Origin: Seohaeicola saemankumensis
Lineage (GTDB): Bacteria > Pseudomonadota > Alphaproteobacteria > Rhodobacterales > Rhodobacteraceae
Direction: 5' to 3'
DNA: 64,000 bases
Assembly (NCBI RefSeq): GCF_021021435.1
Contig: NZ_JAINWI010000005.1
Location: forward strand, 124,001-188,000
How positions within the stretch are numbered: position 1 is the stretch's first letter; each line of letters starts with the position of its first letter. A program made the position numbers and the translations under genes. The notes beneath the pieces were generated by a model, which saw nothing but the letters and a program-made list of their open reading frames with translations, was not told the origin of the DNA and made no database searches. Of this stretch, positions 16,327 to 24,711 are shown piece after piece.

Positions 16327-17256
16327 ATGTTCGAGATATTCTTGAAGACCTTGCCTTTCTTCATGGTGATCGGCGTCGGTTACGGCGCAGGCCGCACCGG
16401 CTTTTTTACCGAAGCGGCGACGGCGTGGCTGACCAAATTCGTCTTCTACTTCGCATTGTCCGCCATGTTGTTCCGTTTTTCGGCCAACCTGTCGCTGGCC
16501 GATGTCTTTGATCTAACCTTTGTCAAAGCCTATCTGTCCGCCACCATCGTCGTTTATGTGCTGGCAACAGCGGTGGCTTTCATGCGGCGTATTCCAATGC
16601 AGGAAGCCGCGATCGAGGCGCAATGCGCCACGATCGGCAATGTCGGGTTTCTGGGGATTCCGATGCTCGCCCTGTTGCTGGGAGAGCCTGCAATCGCCCC
16701 TGTCATGCTGGTGCTGGCCGTTGATCTGATTGTCTTTGGTAGCCTTATCGTGATCCTGATCACCGGCGCGCGCGACGGGCGGGTTTCCTTGGGGATTTTC
16801 CGCAGTATCGGGCTGGGGCTGATCAAGAACCCGATGATTGTGTCGATCGTGTTGGGGCTGGCATGGTCAGGGCTGGAAATTCCTATTCCCGGACCCCTCA
16901 ACGAATTTGTGATCCTGCTGGGCAATGCCGCGACACCCGGTGCCCTGTTCGCAATCGGCGCTTCGCTGGCGTCAAAATCGGCGGAACGCGTGTCTGTTGC
17001 GGGCTGGCTATCGTTCTGCAAACTTGTCCTGCATCCCGCCGCCGTGGCGGTAGCCGCCTTAATCATCTTTCCGGTCGAGCCCTATGCCGCAGGTGTGATG
17101 ATCGCGGCCGCAGCCCTGCCGGTGGCGGGCAATGTCTATATGCTGGCGCAGCATTACGGCGTGGCGCCGCATCGGGTATCCTCGTCGATCCTGATCTCGA
17201 CCGCGTTCAGTATCGTGACAGTGTCACTGGTGATCGGCTGGATCTCGATGCTGTAA
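16327..17256 (+). CDS. AEC family transporter (auxin efflux carrier-like)
   Basis: A 309-residue integral membrane protein of the AEC family, with about ten hydrophobic segments arranged as two five-helix halves. Family features include the N-terminal LPFFMVIGVGYGAGR and the segment IGNVGFLGIPMLALLLGE with its helix-breaking Gly and Pro, mirrored in the second half by LPVAGNVYMLAQHYG. Bacterial members export or import small organic acids such as malate; the substrate here is unknown. It stands 68 bp after mbfA and 62 bp before fghA. A GGCTA/TAGCC inverted repeat lies in the latter gap. Confidence 0.9.
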   Translation: MFEIFLKTLPFFMVIGVGYGAGRTGFFTEAATAWLTKFVFYFALSAMLFRFSANLSLADVFDLTFVKAYLSATIVVYVLATAVAFMRRIPMQEAAIEAQCATIGNVGFLGIPMLALLLGEPAIAPVMLVLAVDLIVFGSLIVILITGARDGRVSLGIFRSIGLGLIKNPMIVSIVLGLAWSGLEIPIPGPLNEFVILLGNAATPGALFAIGASLASKSAERVSVAGWLSFCKLVLHPAAVAVAALIIFPVEPYAAGVMIAAAALPVAGNVYMLAQHYGVAPHRVSSSILISTAFSIVTVSLVIGWISML

Positions 17257-17318
17257 CCTTGTGGCTAGGGCCCATGTAGTCTAGCCATGCGTCCAACCCC
17301 GTGAATGGAGGAGCGATC

Positions 17319-18149
17319 ATGAAAACCGTTTCAGAGAATGCCTGCTTCGGCGGCGTGCAAGCTGTCTATGTTCATGCATCCAAGGCCACAGGCACTGATA
17401 TGACCTTTGGTCTGTTCCTGCCCGCCGAGGCAAAAGACGGCCCAGTGCCTGTGCTGTGGTATCTGTCAGGCCTGACCTGCACACACGAGAATGCGATGGT
17501 CAAGGCGGGCGCACAGGGCTGGGCGGCCGAGCAGGGGATCGCGCTTGTGTTCCCCGATACCAGCCCGCGCGGCGAGGCTGTAGCCGATGACGCCGCCTAT
17601 GATCTGGGGCAAGGCGCAGGGTTCTATGTGAACGCGACGCAAGACCCTTGGGTGCCGCATTTCCGGATGTGGGATTACATCGCCGAGGATCTGCCGGATC
17701 TGCTGTTCTCGGAATTCGCGCTGGATCCCGAGAGGCAGGCAATCACGGGTCATTCTATGGGCGGGCATGGCGCGCTGACGCTGGCCATGGGTCTGTCGGG
17801 GCGGTTCCGGTCGGTGTCGGCTTTTGCGCCAATCTGCAACCCCACCGGTGCGGATTGGGGTCGCAAGCAATTGACGGCCTATCTGGGGACGAATGAAGCC
17901 GACTGGTCGCGCCATGACGCAAGCCTGGTGATGCGCGAGGTGGGTCTGGATATCCCACTGCTCTGCGACACCGGCACCAAGGACCAGTTTCTGGACAATC
18001 TGCGCCCCGAAACACTGGCCGAGGCGGTGATGGCAAGGCGCGCGCAAGCGGTGCTGCGCCTGCAACCGGGCTATGATCACAGCTATTTCTTTGTCTCGAC
18101 ATTCATGGAGGATCACGTCGCCTTCCATGCCGAGGCGCTTTACGCATGA
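17319..18149 (+). CDS. fghA: S-formylglutathione hydrolase
   Basis: A 276-residue alpha/beta hydrolase of the esterase D family. It hydrolyses S-formylglutathione to formate and glutathione, completing glutathione-dependent formaldehyde oxidation. The nucleophile elbow is [10 protein letters not shown], the oxyanion region [10 protein letters not shown], the acid [12 protein letters not shown] and the His in [17 protein letters not shown]. The ATG at 17319 is preceded by GGAGGAG; an earlier in-frame start at 17301 is unlikely. It overlaps the DUF188 gene by 4 bp. Its partner dehydrogenase is 4 kb upstream with unrelated genes between, so the usual pair is split. Confidence 0.95.
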   Translation: MKTVSENACFGGVQAVYVHASKATGTDMTFGLFLPAEAKDGPVPVLWYLSGLTCTHENAMVKAGAQGWAAEQGIALVFPDTSPRGEAVADDAAYDLGQGAGFYVNATQDPWVPHFRMWDYIAEDLPDLLFSEFALDPERQAITGHSMGGHGALTLAMGLSGRFRSVSAFAPICNPTGADWGRKQLTAYLGTNEADWSRHDASLVMREVGLDIPLLCDTGTKDQFLDNLRPETLAEAVMARRAQAVLRLQPGYDHSYFFVSTFMEDHVAFHAEALYA

Positions 18150-18601
18150 CAGTGATCTATGTCGATGCGGATGCCTGCCCCGTCAAAGACGAGGCGGAAC
18201 GCGTGGCAACCCGTCACGCTTTGCGGCTCTGTATCGTCAGCAACGGGGGGCTGCGCCCTTCGGCCAATCCGCTGGTCGAGACTGTCATCGTCGATGCCGG
18301 TCCCGATGTGGCGGATATGTGGATCGCCGATCGTGCGGGAACCGGTGATATCGTTATCACCGGAGATATCCCGCTGGCTGCGAAATGCGTGGCAAACGGC
18401 GCGCGGGTGCTCAAGCATAATGGCGAGGCGCTGACGCAGGCCAATATCGGCAATGTCCTTGCGACCCGCGATCTGATGGCCGACCTGCGGGCGGCTGATC
18501 CATTCCGGCAAGGTGGCGGCAAAGGCTTTACAAAGACGGATCGGTCGCGCTTTCTGGAAGCATTGGACCGCGAGATCCGCGCGGCACAGAAAAACAGGTG
18601 A
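18146..18601 (+). CDS. YaiI/YqxD (DUF188) family protein
   Basis: A 151-residue protein of the UPF0178/DUF188 family, recognised from [48 protein letters not shown] and [14 protein letters not shown]. The Asp pattern resembles a PIN-type metal-binding fold, but no function is established. It is translationally coupled to fghA by an ATGA overlap, although I know of no link to formaldehyde metabolism. Confidence 0.9.
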   Translation: MTVIYVDADACPVKDEAERVATRHALRLCIVSNGGLRPSANPLVETVIVDAGPDVADMWIADRAGTGDIVITGDIPLAAKCVANGARVLKHNGEALTQANIGNVLATRDLMADLRAADPFRQGGGKGFTKTDRSRFLEALDREIRAAQKNR

Positions 18602-18679
18602 CCGGCCAAAGCTCTGACAGCACGAATTGTCAGGACTTGGGGGCAACAGCCCTTGGCGACACCAGCGGCGGAGAGTGCG

Positions 18680-19300
18680 ATGGGTATCAAAGCGGTGATC
18701 TTTGACATCGGCAACGTGCTGATCGAATGGCAGCCCGAACGGTTCTATGATGCGACCATCGGCCCCGACCGTCGCCGTGCGATGTTCTCGGACGTTGATC
18801 TTCATGCCATGAATGACCGCGTTGACAGTGGCGGTGTTTTTGCAGTCGAGATCGAGCGCACAGCGCAGGATTGGCCGGACCACGCGGATGCGATCCGCCT
18901 CTGGCACAGCCACTGGATTGAAATGGCCCGCCCCGAAATTCCCCGTTCCGTGCGATTGCTGCGGGCCTTGCGCGCGCGGGGTGTCCCTGTCTTTGCCTTG
19001 TCGAATTTCGGGCTCGAACCTTTCGCACTGGCGCGCGGCATTTATCCCTTTCTGGACGAGTTCGACCGGCTGTTCCTGTCCGGCGAGATGGGTGTCACGA
19101 AACCCGCCCCGCGTATCTACGAGATGCTGGAAGACAGAAGCGGCCTGCCCCCGGCCTCCTTGCTATTCACCGACGACCGCGCCGAGAACATCGCCGCCGC
19201 CGCTGCGCGCGGTTGGCAAACCCACCTTTTCGACGGACCCGACGAATGGGCGCAGCGCCTTGTCGCCGAGGGTCTATTGCAGCAAAGCGAGGCAATATGA
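18680..19300 (+). CDS. HAD family hydrolase
   Basis: A 206-residue HAD-superfamily phosphatase of the YihX/haloacid-dehalogenase-like type. Motif I is FDIGNVLIEW with the nucleophilic Asp, although the usual DxD second Asp is replaced by Gly-Asn as in many YihX-type enzymes. Motif II is FALSNFGLEP, the Lys is in GEMGVTKPAPRIYEML, and motif IV is LLFTDDRAENIAAA. The substrate is unknown. The start at ATG 18680 follows GGAGAG. Its stop overlaps the ornithine cyclodeaminase-like gene (ATGA), beginning a three-gene coupled operon. Confidence 0.92.
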   Translation: MGIKAVIFDIGNVLIEWQPERFYDATIGPDRRRAMFSDVDLHAMNDRVDSGGVFAVEIERTAQDWPDHADAIRLWHSHWIEMARPEIPRSVRLLRALRARGVPVFALSNFGLEPFALARGIYPFLDEFDRLFLSGEMGVTKPAPRIYEMLEDRSGLPPASLLFTDDRAENIAAAAARGWQTHLFDGPDEWAQRLVAEGLLQQSEAI

Positions 19301-20211
19301 GCATTCCGATCATCCCCTTTGAGGCCGAGAAACATCTGGATTGGCGTGCGCTGACCCATGCGTTGACGCATGGCCATACCCTGCGACGCGCTGAAATCGC
19401 CGATACATTCCTCTACCGCAGTCCCGACACCTTGCTGAACCGCGCCGCATGGATCGACGGCTTGGGGCTGGCGGTCAAATCGGCCACGATCTTTCCGGGC
19501 AATGCACAGGCGGACAAGCCTGTCGTGAATGGCGGTGTTACGCTTTATTCTGATCGTGACGGGATGCTGGAGGCGATTGTCGATTTCCATCTGGTGACAA
19601 AGTGGAAGACAGCGGGCGACAGCCTTTGCGCTGCGCTGCGACTGGCGCGCCCTGACAGCCGGCGCATCCTGATTGTCGGGGCTGGCACGGTCGGACGCTC
19701 GCTGCGCGAGGCTTATGGCGCCGGTTACCCCGACGCGGCATTCACCATTTGGAACCGCAGCAGGGCAGGGGCCGAAGCGATGGCCGCCGACTGGCCCGGC
19801 ATGCAAATGGCCGATGATCTGGCGCAAGCCGTGTCAGAGGCCGATATCATCACCTGCGCCACGATGAGCACCGAGCCGGTGATCAAAGGGGAATGGCTGC
19901 GCGCCGGTCACCATCTGGACCTGATTGGCGCATACCGCCCTGACATGCGCGAAGCCGATGATACGGCGCTGCAACGGGCGCGGATCTTTGTGGATAGTTT
20001 CGACACAACCATCGGGCATATCGGAGAGATCAAAGACCCGCTGTCGCGTGGCGTGATCGCGCGGTCGGATGTGCTGGCGGATTACTATGATCCGGAAGCC
20101 TTTGTCCGAGGCTCTGACGATGATATCACCCTGTTCAAGAACGGCGGCGGCGCGCATCTGGACCTGATGACCAGCCGCTATATTCTGGACGCCTGGAGAG
20201 AAGCACAATGA
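19297..20211 (+). CDS. ornithine cyclodeaminase family protein
   Basis: A 304-residue member of the ornithine cyclodeaminase / mu-crystallin family. These NAD(P)-dependent enzymes act on ornithine, alanine, ketimines or related imino acids. The Rossmann motif is visible as RRILIVGAGTVGRSLREAYGAGYP, followed by FTIWNRSRAGAEAMA, and the family segment ICATMSTEPVIKGEWLRAGHHLDLIGAYRPDMREAD. The start at 19297 overlaps the HAD gene by 4 bp and its end overlaps the hydrolase gene by 4 bp, so the three are coupled. The exact substrate is not readable. Confidence 0.92.
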   Translation: MSIPIIPFEAEKHLDWRALTHALTHGHTLRRAEIADTFLYRSPDTLLNRAAWIDGLGLAVKSATIFPGNAQADKPVVNGGVTLYSDRDGMLEAIVDFHLVTKWKTAGDSLCAALRLARPDSRRILIVGAGTVGRSLREAYGAGYPDAAFTIWNRSRAGAEAMAADWPGMQMADDLAQAVSEADIITCATMSTEPVIKGEWLRAGHHLDLIGAYRPDMREADDTALQRARIFVDSFDTTIGHIGEIKDPLSRGVIARSDVLADYYDPEAFVRGSDDDITLFKNGGGAHLDLMTSRYILDAWREAQ

Positions 20212-21143
20212 ACTGGCAAACCGCACTGGTTCTTTTGGCTATTCTGGTGATTATCGCCGTTTGGCCCTTTGTGCGCGAAGCGATGCGCGCGCCGATGAAC
20301 ACTTCAGCGCGTGGCGACGCTCCCGGCGCGTTTGTGGAACTGTCGCAGGGGATCACACATTACCGCTGGATCGGTCCGACACGCGGACCGATTGCCGTGT
20401 GTATCCACGGGCTGACGACGCCCTCGATGGTATGGGATGCGATCGCGCAGGGTCTGGCGCGGATGGGGTTTCGAGTTCTGGTCTATGACCTGTACGGACG
20501 CGGCTATTCCGACCGAGCGCCCGGGCTGCAGGATCAGGATTTCTTTGTCAGGCAGTTGGATGATCTACTGGCCTCGCAGGGGGTGCGTGACGATATCACC
20601 TTGCTGGGCTATTCGATGGGCGGTGCAATCGCGACCGTTTTCACGGCGCGCAATCCGGGTCGGGTGCGGCGGATGATTCTTCTGGCTCCGGCTGGGATGG
20701 GGCATGATCTAGGGCGACTGGCAGCCTTTACCCGCGACACGCCTGTTCTGGGGGATTGGCTGATGCTGCTGCGCTATCCGCGCGCGCATATGCAGGCAAC
20801 CGAGGCAGAGCGGAGCCTTCATTCCGAGGTCGAGGGGATTGTTGATTACCAGCAATCCGAACTTGGCAAGCGCGGCTTTGTTCCGGCTGTCTTGTCCTCG
20901 CTGCGCGGGATATTACCCCGCCCGCTGGAAGAGGCGCATCGCGCTATAGGTCGCGCCGATATTCCGGTTCTGGCGATCTGGGGGCATGATGACACGATCA
21001 TCCCGCTACGTGCGATGGGCCAGCTGGCGCAGTGGAACCTGACAGCCCGCCACGAGGTGATCGAGGGCGCAGGCCACGGACTGACCTACACCCATGCAAG
21101 CGCCGTTCTTGAGGCTTTACAGACGGATGTTGCCGCAGATTGA
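20208..21143 (+). CDS. alpha/beta hydrolase with N-terminal membrane anchor
   Basis: A 311-residue alpha/beta hydrolase. A single N-terminal hydrophobic helix (TALVLLAILVIIAVWPFV) suggests membrane anchoring. The catalytic triad can be read: Ser in LLGYSMGGAIATVF, Asp in LAIWGHDDTIIP and His in EGAGHGLTYTHA. The oxyanion region is CIHGLTTPSMVW. It overlaps the upstream gene by 4 bp and is the last gene of the HAD-OCD-hydrolase operon. Esterase or lipase activity is likely; the substrate is unknown. Confidence 0.9.
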   Translation: MNWQTALVLLAILVIIAVWPFVREAMRAPMNTSARGDAPGAFVELSQGITHYRWIGPTRGPIAVCIHGLTTPSMVWDAIAQGLARMGFRVLVYDLYGRGYSDRAPGLQDQDFFVRQLDDLLASQGVRDDITLLGYSMGGAIATVFTARNPGRVRRMILLAPAGMGHDLGRLAAFTRDTPVLGDWLMLLRYPRAHMQATEAERSLHSEVEGIVDYQQSELGKRGFVPAVLSSLRGILPRPLEEAHRAIGRADIPVLAIWGHDDTIIPLRAMGQLAQWNLTARHEVIEGAGHGLTYTHASAVLEALQTDVAAD

Positions 21144-21206
21144 TCCTTTCGTCAGCGCATGAACGGTGGCGACTTCCCCTTTCAGCGGTGCAAAAGCTGA
21201 TATTTC

Positions 21207-22469
21207 TCAGGCCGCTTTGGCAGCCAACCCCATTGGCTTTTCCCGCACCGGCAGATGCACGATTGCGCTGAATGCGCCCACTCCGATACCGATCCACCAG
21301 ACCAGCGTGTAATCGCCGGTCAGATCATACATCTTGCCGCCCAACCAGACGCCCATGAAGCTACCCAACTGGTGGCTGAAGAATACGATCCCATAAAGCG
21401 TACCCATATAGCGCAGCCCGTAGATATGCGCGATCAGACCCGATGTCAGCGGCACGGTCGCCAGCCACAGCGCACCCATGCCGGCCGAGAACAGCAGCAC
21501 GGTCGCGGGGGTGATGGGCGTCAGGATAAAGGCTGCAGCGATCAGCGTCCGCCCTGTATAGATACCCGCCAGCAGATATTTCTTGGCATAGCGCTTGCCC
21601 GCCCAGCCTGCCGCCAGCGTGCCGGCGATATTGGCCAGACCGATCAGCGAAATCGCGACCGCCCCCAGCGCCGAGGTTGTGGTGATCCCGATGTTATGCA
21701 GGATATCGCCCGGCATGATCGGCCCGCACATTTCCGTCACGAAGGCTGGAAAATGCGCGGTGATGAAGCCCAACTGATAGCCACAGCTAAAGAAGCCGAG
21801 GAAGATCAGCGTATATGACGGATCGCGGAACGCCTTGGTCAGGATCGCGCCCATGCTCTCTTCCAACTGTGCGCGGCTGGCAGGGGGCGTGGGGGCGCGC
21901 ATCAACGGCAGAAAGGCCAGCATCCCGAGAATGGCAGCGGCAAAGACCAGAAACACGCTTTGCCAACTCATCATCGTCAGCAGCCATTCCGCCAGCGGTG
22001 CGCCGAAGACCTGCCCCGCCGATCCCGCAGCGGTGGCGATCGCAAGGCTCATCGAACGGTTGTCATCCGAGGAGGCGCGCCCGACAATCGCAAGGATCAC
22101 GCCAAAGCCGGTGCCCGCCACGCCGAAACCTACCAAGATCTCATATATCTGATGCTCGGTCGGCGTTACGGCAAATGAGGACAGCACGAGCCCCGCAGCA
22201 TAGACCAACGCGCCAAGGATGATTGCCTTGCGACTGCCCAGCTTGTCCGCCATCGCGCCGAAGACCGGCTGCCCGATGCCCCATGCAAGGTTTTGGATCG
22301 CAATGGCAAGGCTGAATTCCGCGCGCAGCCAGCCGAATTCCTCTGCGATGGGGATCTGGAAGACACCAAAACTTGCTCGCACGGCGAAGGACACCATAAT
22401 GATGATGCACCCCACGACCAGAACGGACGTAAAGATCGACGCGGGTGGTAGCGGAGATGCGCGGTCCAT
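21207..22469 (-). CDS. MFS transporter
   Basis: A 420-residue major facilitator protein with about twelve hydrophobic helices. The motif-A-like loop GIGQPVFGAMADKLGSRKA follows helix 2, and the second half repeats the pattern around AGTLAAGWAGKRYAKK. It resembles the oxalate/formate antiporter and monocarboxylate group of MFS permeases. The ATG at 22469 (with CGGAG upstream) is preferred over an in-frame start at 22550. It converges with the hydrolase gene and is divergent from zapE. Substrate unknown. Confidence 0.9.
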   Translation of the reverse strand: MDRASPLPPASIFTSVLVVGCIIIMVSFAVRASFGVFQIPIAEEFGWLRAEFSLAIAIQNLAWGIGQPVFGAMADKLGSRKAIILGALVYAAGLVLSSFAVTPTEHQIYEILVGFGVAGTGFGVILAIVGRASSDDNRSMSLAIATAAGSAGQVFGAPLAEWLLTMMSWQSVFLVFAAAILGMLAFLPLMRAPTPPASRAQLEESMGAILTKAFRDPSYTLIFLGFFSCGYQLGFITAHFPAFVTEMCGPIMPGDILHNIGITTTSALGAVAISLIGLANIAGTLAAGWAGKRYAKKYLLAGIYTGRTLIAAAFILTPITPATVLLFSAGMGALWLATVPLTSGLIAHIYGLRYMGTLYGIVFFSHQLGSFMGVWLGGKMYDLTGDYTLVWWIGIGVGAFSAIVHLPVREKPMGLAAKAA

Positions 22470-22606
22470 GATGGGCTCCGATGAGATTGACGCAAACCCT
22501 AATCGCTTCGGGGTCGGCGTCAATTGACGAAATGTGTTGATCATCCGCATATTTGATGATGGCGAGCTGTCTTTTCACAACGCCTGCAGCGGGGTAAGGA
22601 GAAGCG

Positions 22607-23665
22607 ATGAAAACACTGCCCCAGATATATGATGCGCGCGTGCAGCAAGGCAGCCTGACGGCTGACGATGCCCAATTGGAAGCCCTGCCCGAGTTGGAGC
22701 GCATTCGCGCAGCTGTGGCCGAGCCGCCCAAGCGCGGCCTGTTCCGCAAGGCACCGCCGCCGCCCAAGGGGTTGTATCTCTGGGGCGGGGTCGGGCGCGG
22801 CAAGTCGATGCTGATGGACCTTTTTGTCGACAGTCTGGACGTGCCGGTGCGCCGCGTGCATTTCCACGCTTTCATGCAGGAAATTCACGCAGGCATGCAC
22901 AAGGCCCGTCAGCGCGGAGTCGAGGATGCAATCGCACCTGTCGCCGAGGCTGTCGCAGCCGAGGTCAAGGTGCTGGCCTTCGACGAGATGCAGATTACCG
23001 ATATTACCGATGCGATGATTGTCGGTCGCCTTTTCGAATTTCTATTCAAGGCAGGGGTCGTGATCGTGACCACCTCGAATCGGGTGCCAGACGATCTCTA
23101 CAAGCACGGGCTGAACCGGCAGTTGTTTCTGCCTTTCATTGCCCTGCTCAAGGATCAGATGGTCGTGCATGAACTGGTCAGCCATCGTGACTATCGCCAA
23201 GACCGGCTGGAAGGCTCGCCTGTCTATTTCACGCCCGTGAATGATGCGGCACGGCGGGCCATTTCCGCCGTCTGGCAGGATCTGACCGGCGGCGATTCAA
23301 CCCCTTTGACCCTGCATGTCAAAGGCCGCGAGGTCGCGATACCGGCCTTCCGCAACGGCGTTGCGCGCGCCTCATTCTATGACCTGTGCGGCAAGCCCTT
23401 GGGTGCTGCCGACTATCTGGCTTTGGCCGAAGCCGCCCGCGTGCTGGTGCTCGAAAATATCCCGACCCTTGGACGGACCAATTTCAACGAGGCCAAGCGC
23501 TTCGTGACGCTGGTCGACGCGCTTTATGAGGCAAAGGTCCGTCTGATCTGTTCTGCCGCTGCCGAACCCGAATATCTTTACATGGAAGGCGAGGGCACCT
23601 TTGAGTTCGAACGCACGGCCAGTCGACTGCGCGAGATGCAATCAGCCGACTGGGCGCGGGAATAG
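22607..23665 (+). CDS. zapE: cell division protein ZapE (AFG1-like ATPase)
   Basis: A 352-residue AFG1/ZapE-type AAA ATPase. In E. coli ZapE associates with the Z-ring under stress; the mitochondrial homologue assists turnover of respiratory complexes. Walker A is WGGVGRGKSMLMD, Walker B VLAFDEMQITDITDAM, sensor 1 VVIVTTSNRVP, and the family block YKHGLNRQLFLPFI is present, as is the C-terminal GRTNFNEAKRFVTLVDALYEAKV. In many alphaproteobacteria it is found near TCA-cycle genes; here it stands alone after a divergent MFS gene. Confidence 0.93.
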   Translation: MKTLPQIYDARVQQGSLTADDAQLEALPELERIRAAVAEPPKRGLFRKAPPPPKGLYLWGGVGRGKSMLMDLFVDSLDVPVRRVHFHAFMQEIHAGMHKARQRGVEDAIAPVAEAVAAEVKVLAFDEMQITDITDAMIVGRLFEFLFKAGVVIVTTSNRVPDDLYKHGLNRQLFLPFIALLKDQMVVHELVSHRDYRQDRLEGSPVYFTPVNDAARRAISAVWQDLTGGDSTPLTLHVKGREVAIPAFRNGVARASFYDLCGKPLGAADYLALAEAARVLVLENIPTLGRTNFNEAKRFVTLVDALYEAKVRLICSAAAEPEYLYMEGEGTFEFERTASRLREMQSADWARE

Positions 23666-23758
23666 GCGTCCCGTTGCCGATGTGAACGATCCCTCTTTCT
23701 GCGGGTCGCGTGAACAGGCTATCAAAAGTCTTCTGCAAATAGAGGACGGGCTTCGGTG

Positions 23759-24238
23759 ATGGTGACTGGTTCAAGACGGCATTTTCTGATTATTTCGGCC
23801 GCATTGGCGCTGTCTGCCTGTGGACAGGCCAGCAGGGCGCCCGAGGAGACTGTCTCAAGCTCGACGCTGCTCTATCCCAATGAAACGCCCGAGTTGCGCC
23901 GCCTGATCGAGGCTGCGGCCCGCGAGAACGATGTGCCCGTTGATCTTGTGCAGCGCGTGGTGATCCGTGAAAGCAATCATCGCCCCGGTGCGCGTAATGG
24001 CCCCTATTACGGTCTGATGCAGATATTGCCTGCAACCGCGCGCACGATGGGGTTCCGCGGGCAGCCATCCGACCTGCTGGATGCGGAAACCAACCTGCGC
24101 TACGCCGTGCGCTATCTGCGCGGGGCGTGGCTCTTGTCGGATGGAAGCCATGACCGCGCGGTCATGTGGTATGCGCGTGGCTACTACTACGAGGCCAAGC
24201 GTCGCGGGATGCTGCAGGAAACCGGCTTGCGCTCGTAG
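23759..24238 (+). CDS. lytic transglycosylase-like lipoprotein
   Basis: A 159-residue protein with a basic N-terminus, hydrophobic segment and lipobox (RRHFLIISAALALSACGQ), so probably an outer-membrane lipoprotein. The rest is a compact SLT (soluble lytic transglycosylase) domain: the catalytic Glu in QRVVIRESNHRPGARNG, then YYGLMQILPATARTMGFRG and LLDAETNLRYAVRYLRGAW. It would cleave peptidoglycan glycan strands with 1,6-anhydro product. The start may instead be the GTG at 23756. A terminator-like hairpin follows at 24274-24303. Confidence 0.9.
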   Translation: MVTGSRRHFLIISAALALSACGQASRAPEETVSSSTLLYPNETPELRRLIEAAARENDVPVDLVQRVVIRESNHRPGARNGPYYGLMQILPATARTMGFRGQPSDLLDAETNLRYAVRYLRGAWLLSDGSHDRAVMWYARGYYYEAKRRGMLQETGLRS

Positions 24239-24273
24239 CAGCGGAACGGAACACCGGATATGCCCGGAAAATG

Positions 24274-24303
24274 AAAGGGGGCCGTTGGTTCGGCCCCTCT
24301 TTC
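24274..24303 (+). terminator. intrinsic terminator after the lytic transglycosylase gene
   Basis: The stem AGGGGGCCG / CGGCCCCT with a TTGGTT loop (one bulge) is followed by CTTTC, 36 bp after the stop codon at 24238. The stretch just before it (24257-24278) is a degenerate look-alike of the dispersed motif. Confidence 0.7.
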
Positions 24304-24356
24304 GTCTCCTGCCTGCCTTGACTCGTCACATCGTCTGGATCACCGGCCATTGCTTG

Positions 24357-24548
24357 TTATGCAGATGGTCCGGCTTGGCGGAAGGCATATGTGCCAAAAC
24401 CGCTTTTGCTAGTCTCAATTTGTCCGGCCATCAGGGTGGCGCTGTACGACGTGGTCGGCGTTGTCGCGACCTCCTGCGTGATCCCTGCGGGAACAGGCAG
24501 AGCGACGGAAACAGAGGAAACAATACCAAGGCCCACGCGGCACAACAT
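24357..24548 (-). CDS. possible small secreted protein
   Basis: A 63-residue reading frame that I do not recognise. Its N-terminus (MLCRVGLGIVSSVSVALPVPAG) is hydrophobic and could be a signal peptide; the rest is rich in Ser and Thr. Support for a gene is indirect: AGGGGG lies nine bases before the ATG, and a TTGACT-N18-TATACC promoter lies about 72 bp upstream. The 473-bp stretch between the transglycosylase and folC genes (24239-24711) holds nothing else I can identify apart from the terminator. It may equally be non-coding. Confidence 0.3.
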   Translation of the reverse strand: MLCRVGLGIVSSVSVALPVPAGITQEVATTPTTSYSATLMAGQIETSKSGFGTYAFRQAGPSA

Positions 24549-24619
24549 CTCGAAAATCCCCCTCAGGATCGGCAGACCTATAGCAACCTGTAGGTGGTCT
24601 TGCCCGGACGCTTTGGGAA

Positions 24620-24679
24620 GGTATAGGCGAATCGGTTCGAATCAGTCAACACAAAGTGATTCGCAAAGGTGATGATTCG
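24620..24679 (-). promoter_or_regulatory. promoter overlapped by four GANTC sites
   Basis: On the minus strand TTGACT (24644-24649) and TATACC (24620-24625) are separated by 18 bp. Four GANTC methylation sites cover the promoter and its upstream side: CGAATC at 24628 and 24638, GATTCG at 24658 and 24674. GANTC is the target of CcrM in alphaproteobacteria, and methylated sites recruit GcrA at cell-cycle promoters. The promoter points at the small ORF at 24357-24548. Sites are seen; function is inference. Confidence 0.45.
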
Positions 24680-24711
24680 TAGCGCCGCGTAAAATTCGCC
24701 CGAATCGTGGC

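Noticed and set aside
24257-24278. Degenerate motif-like sequence before the transglycosylase terminator
   Set aside because: Orientation and position fit, but the GTATTT and GCAAG cores are not preserved; not counted as a copy.
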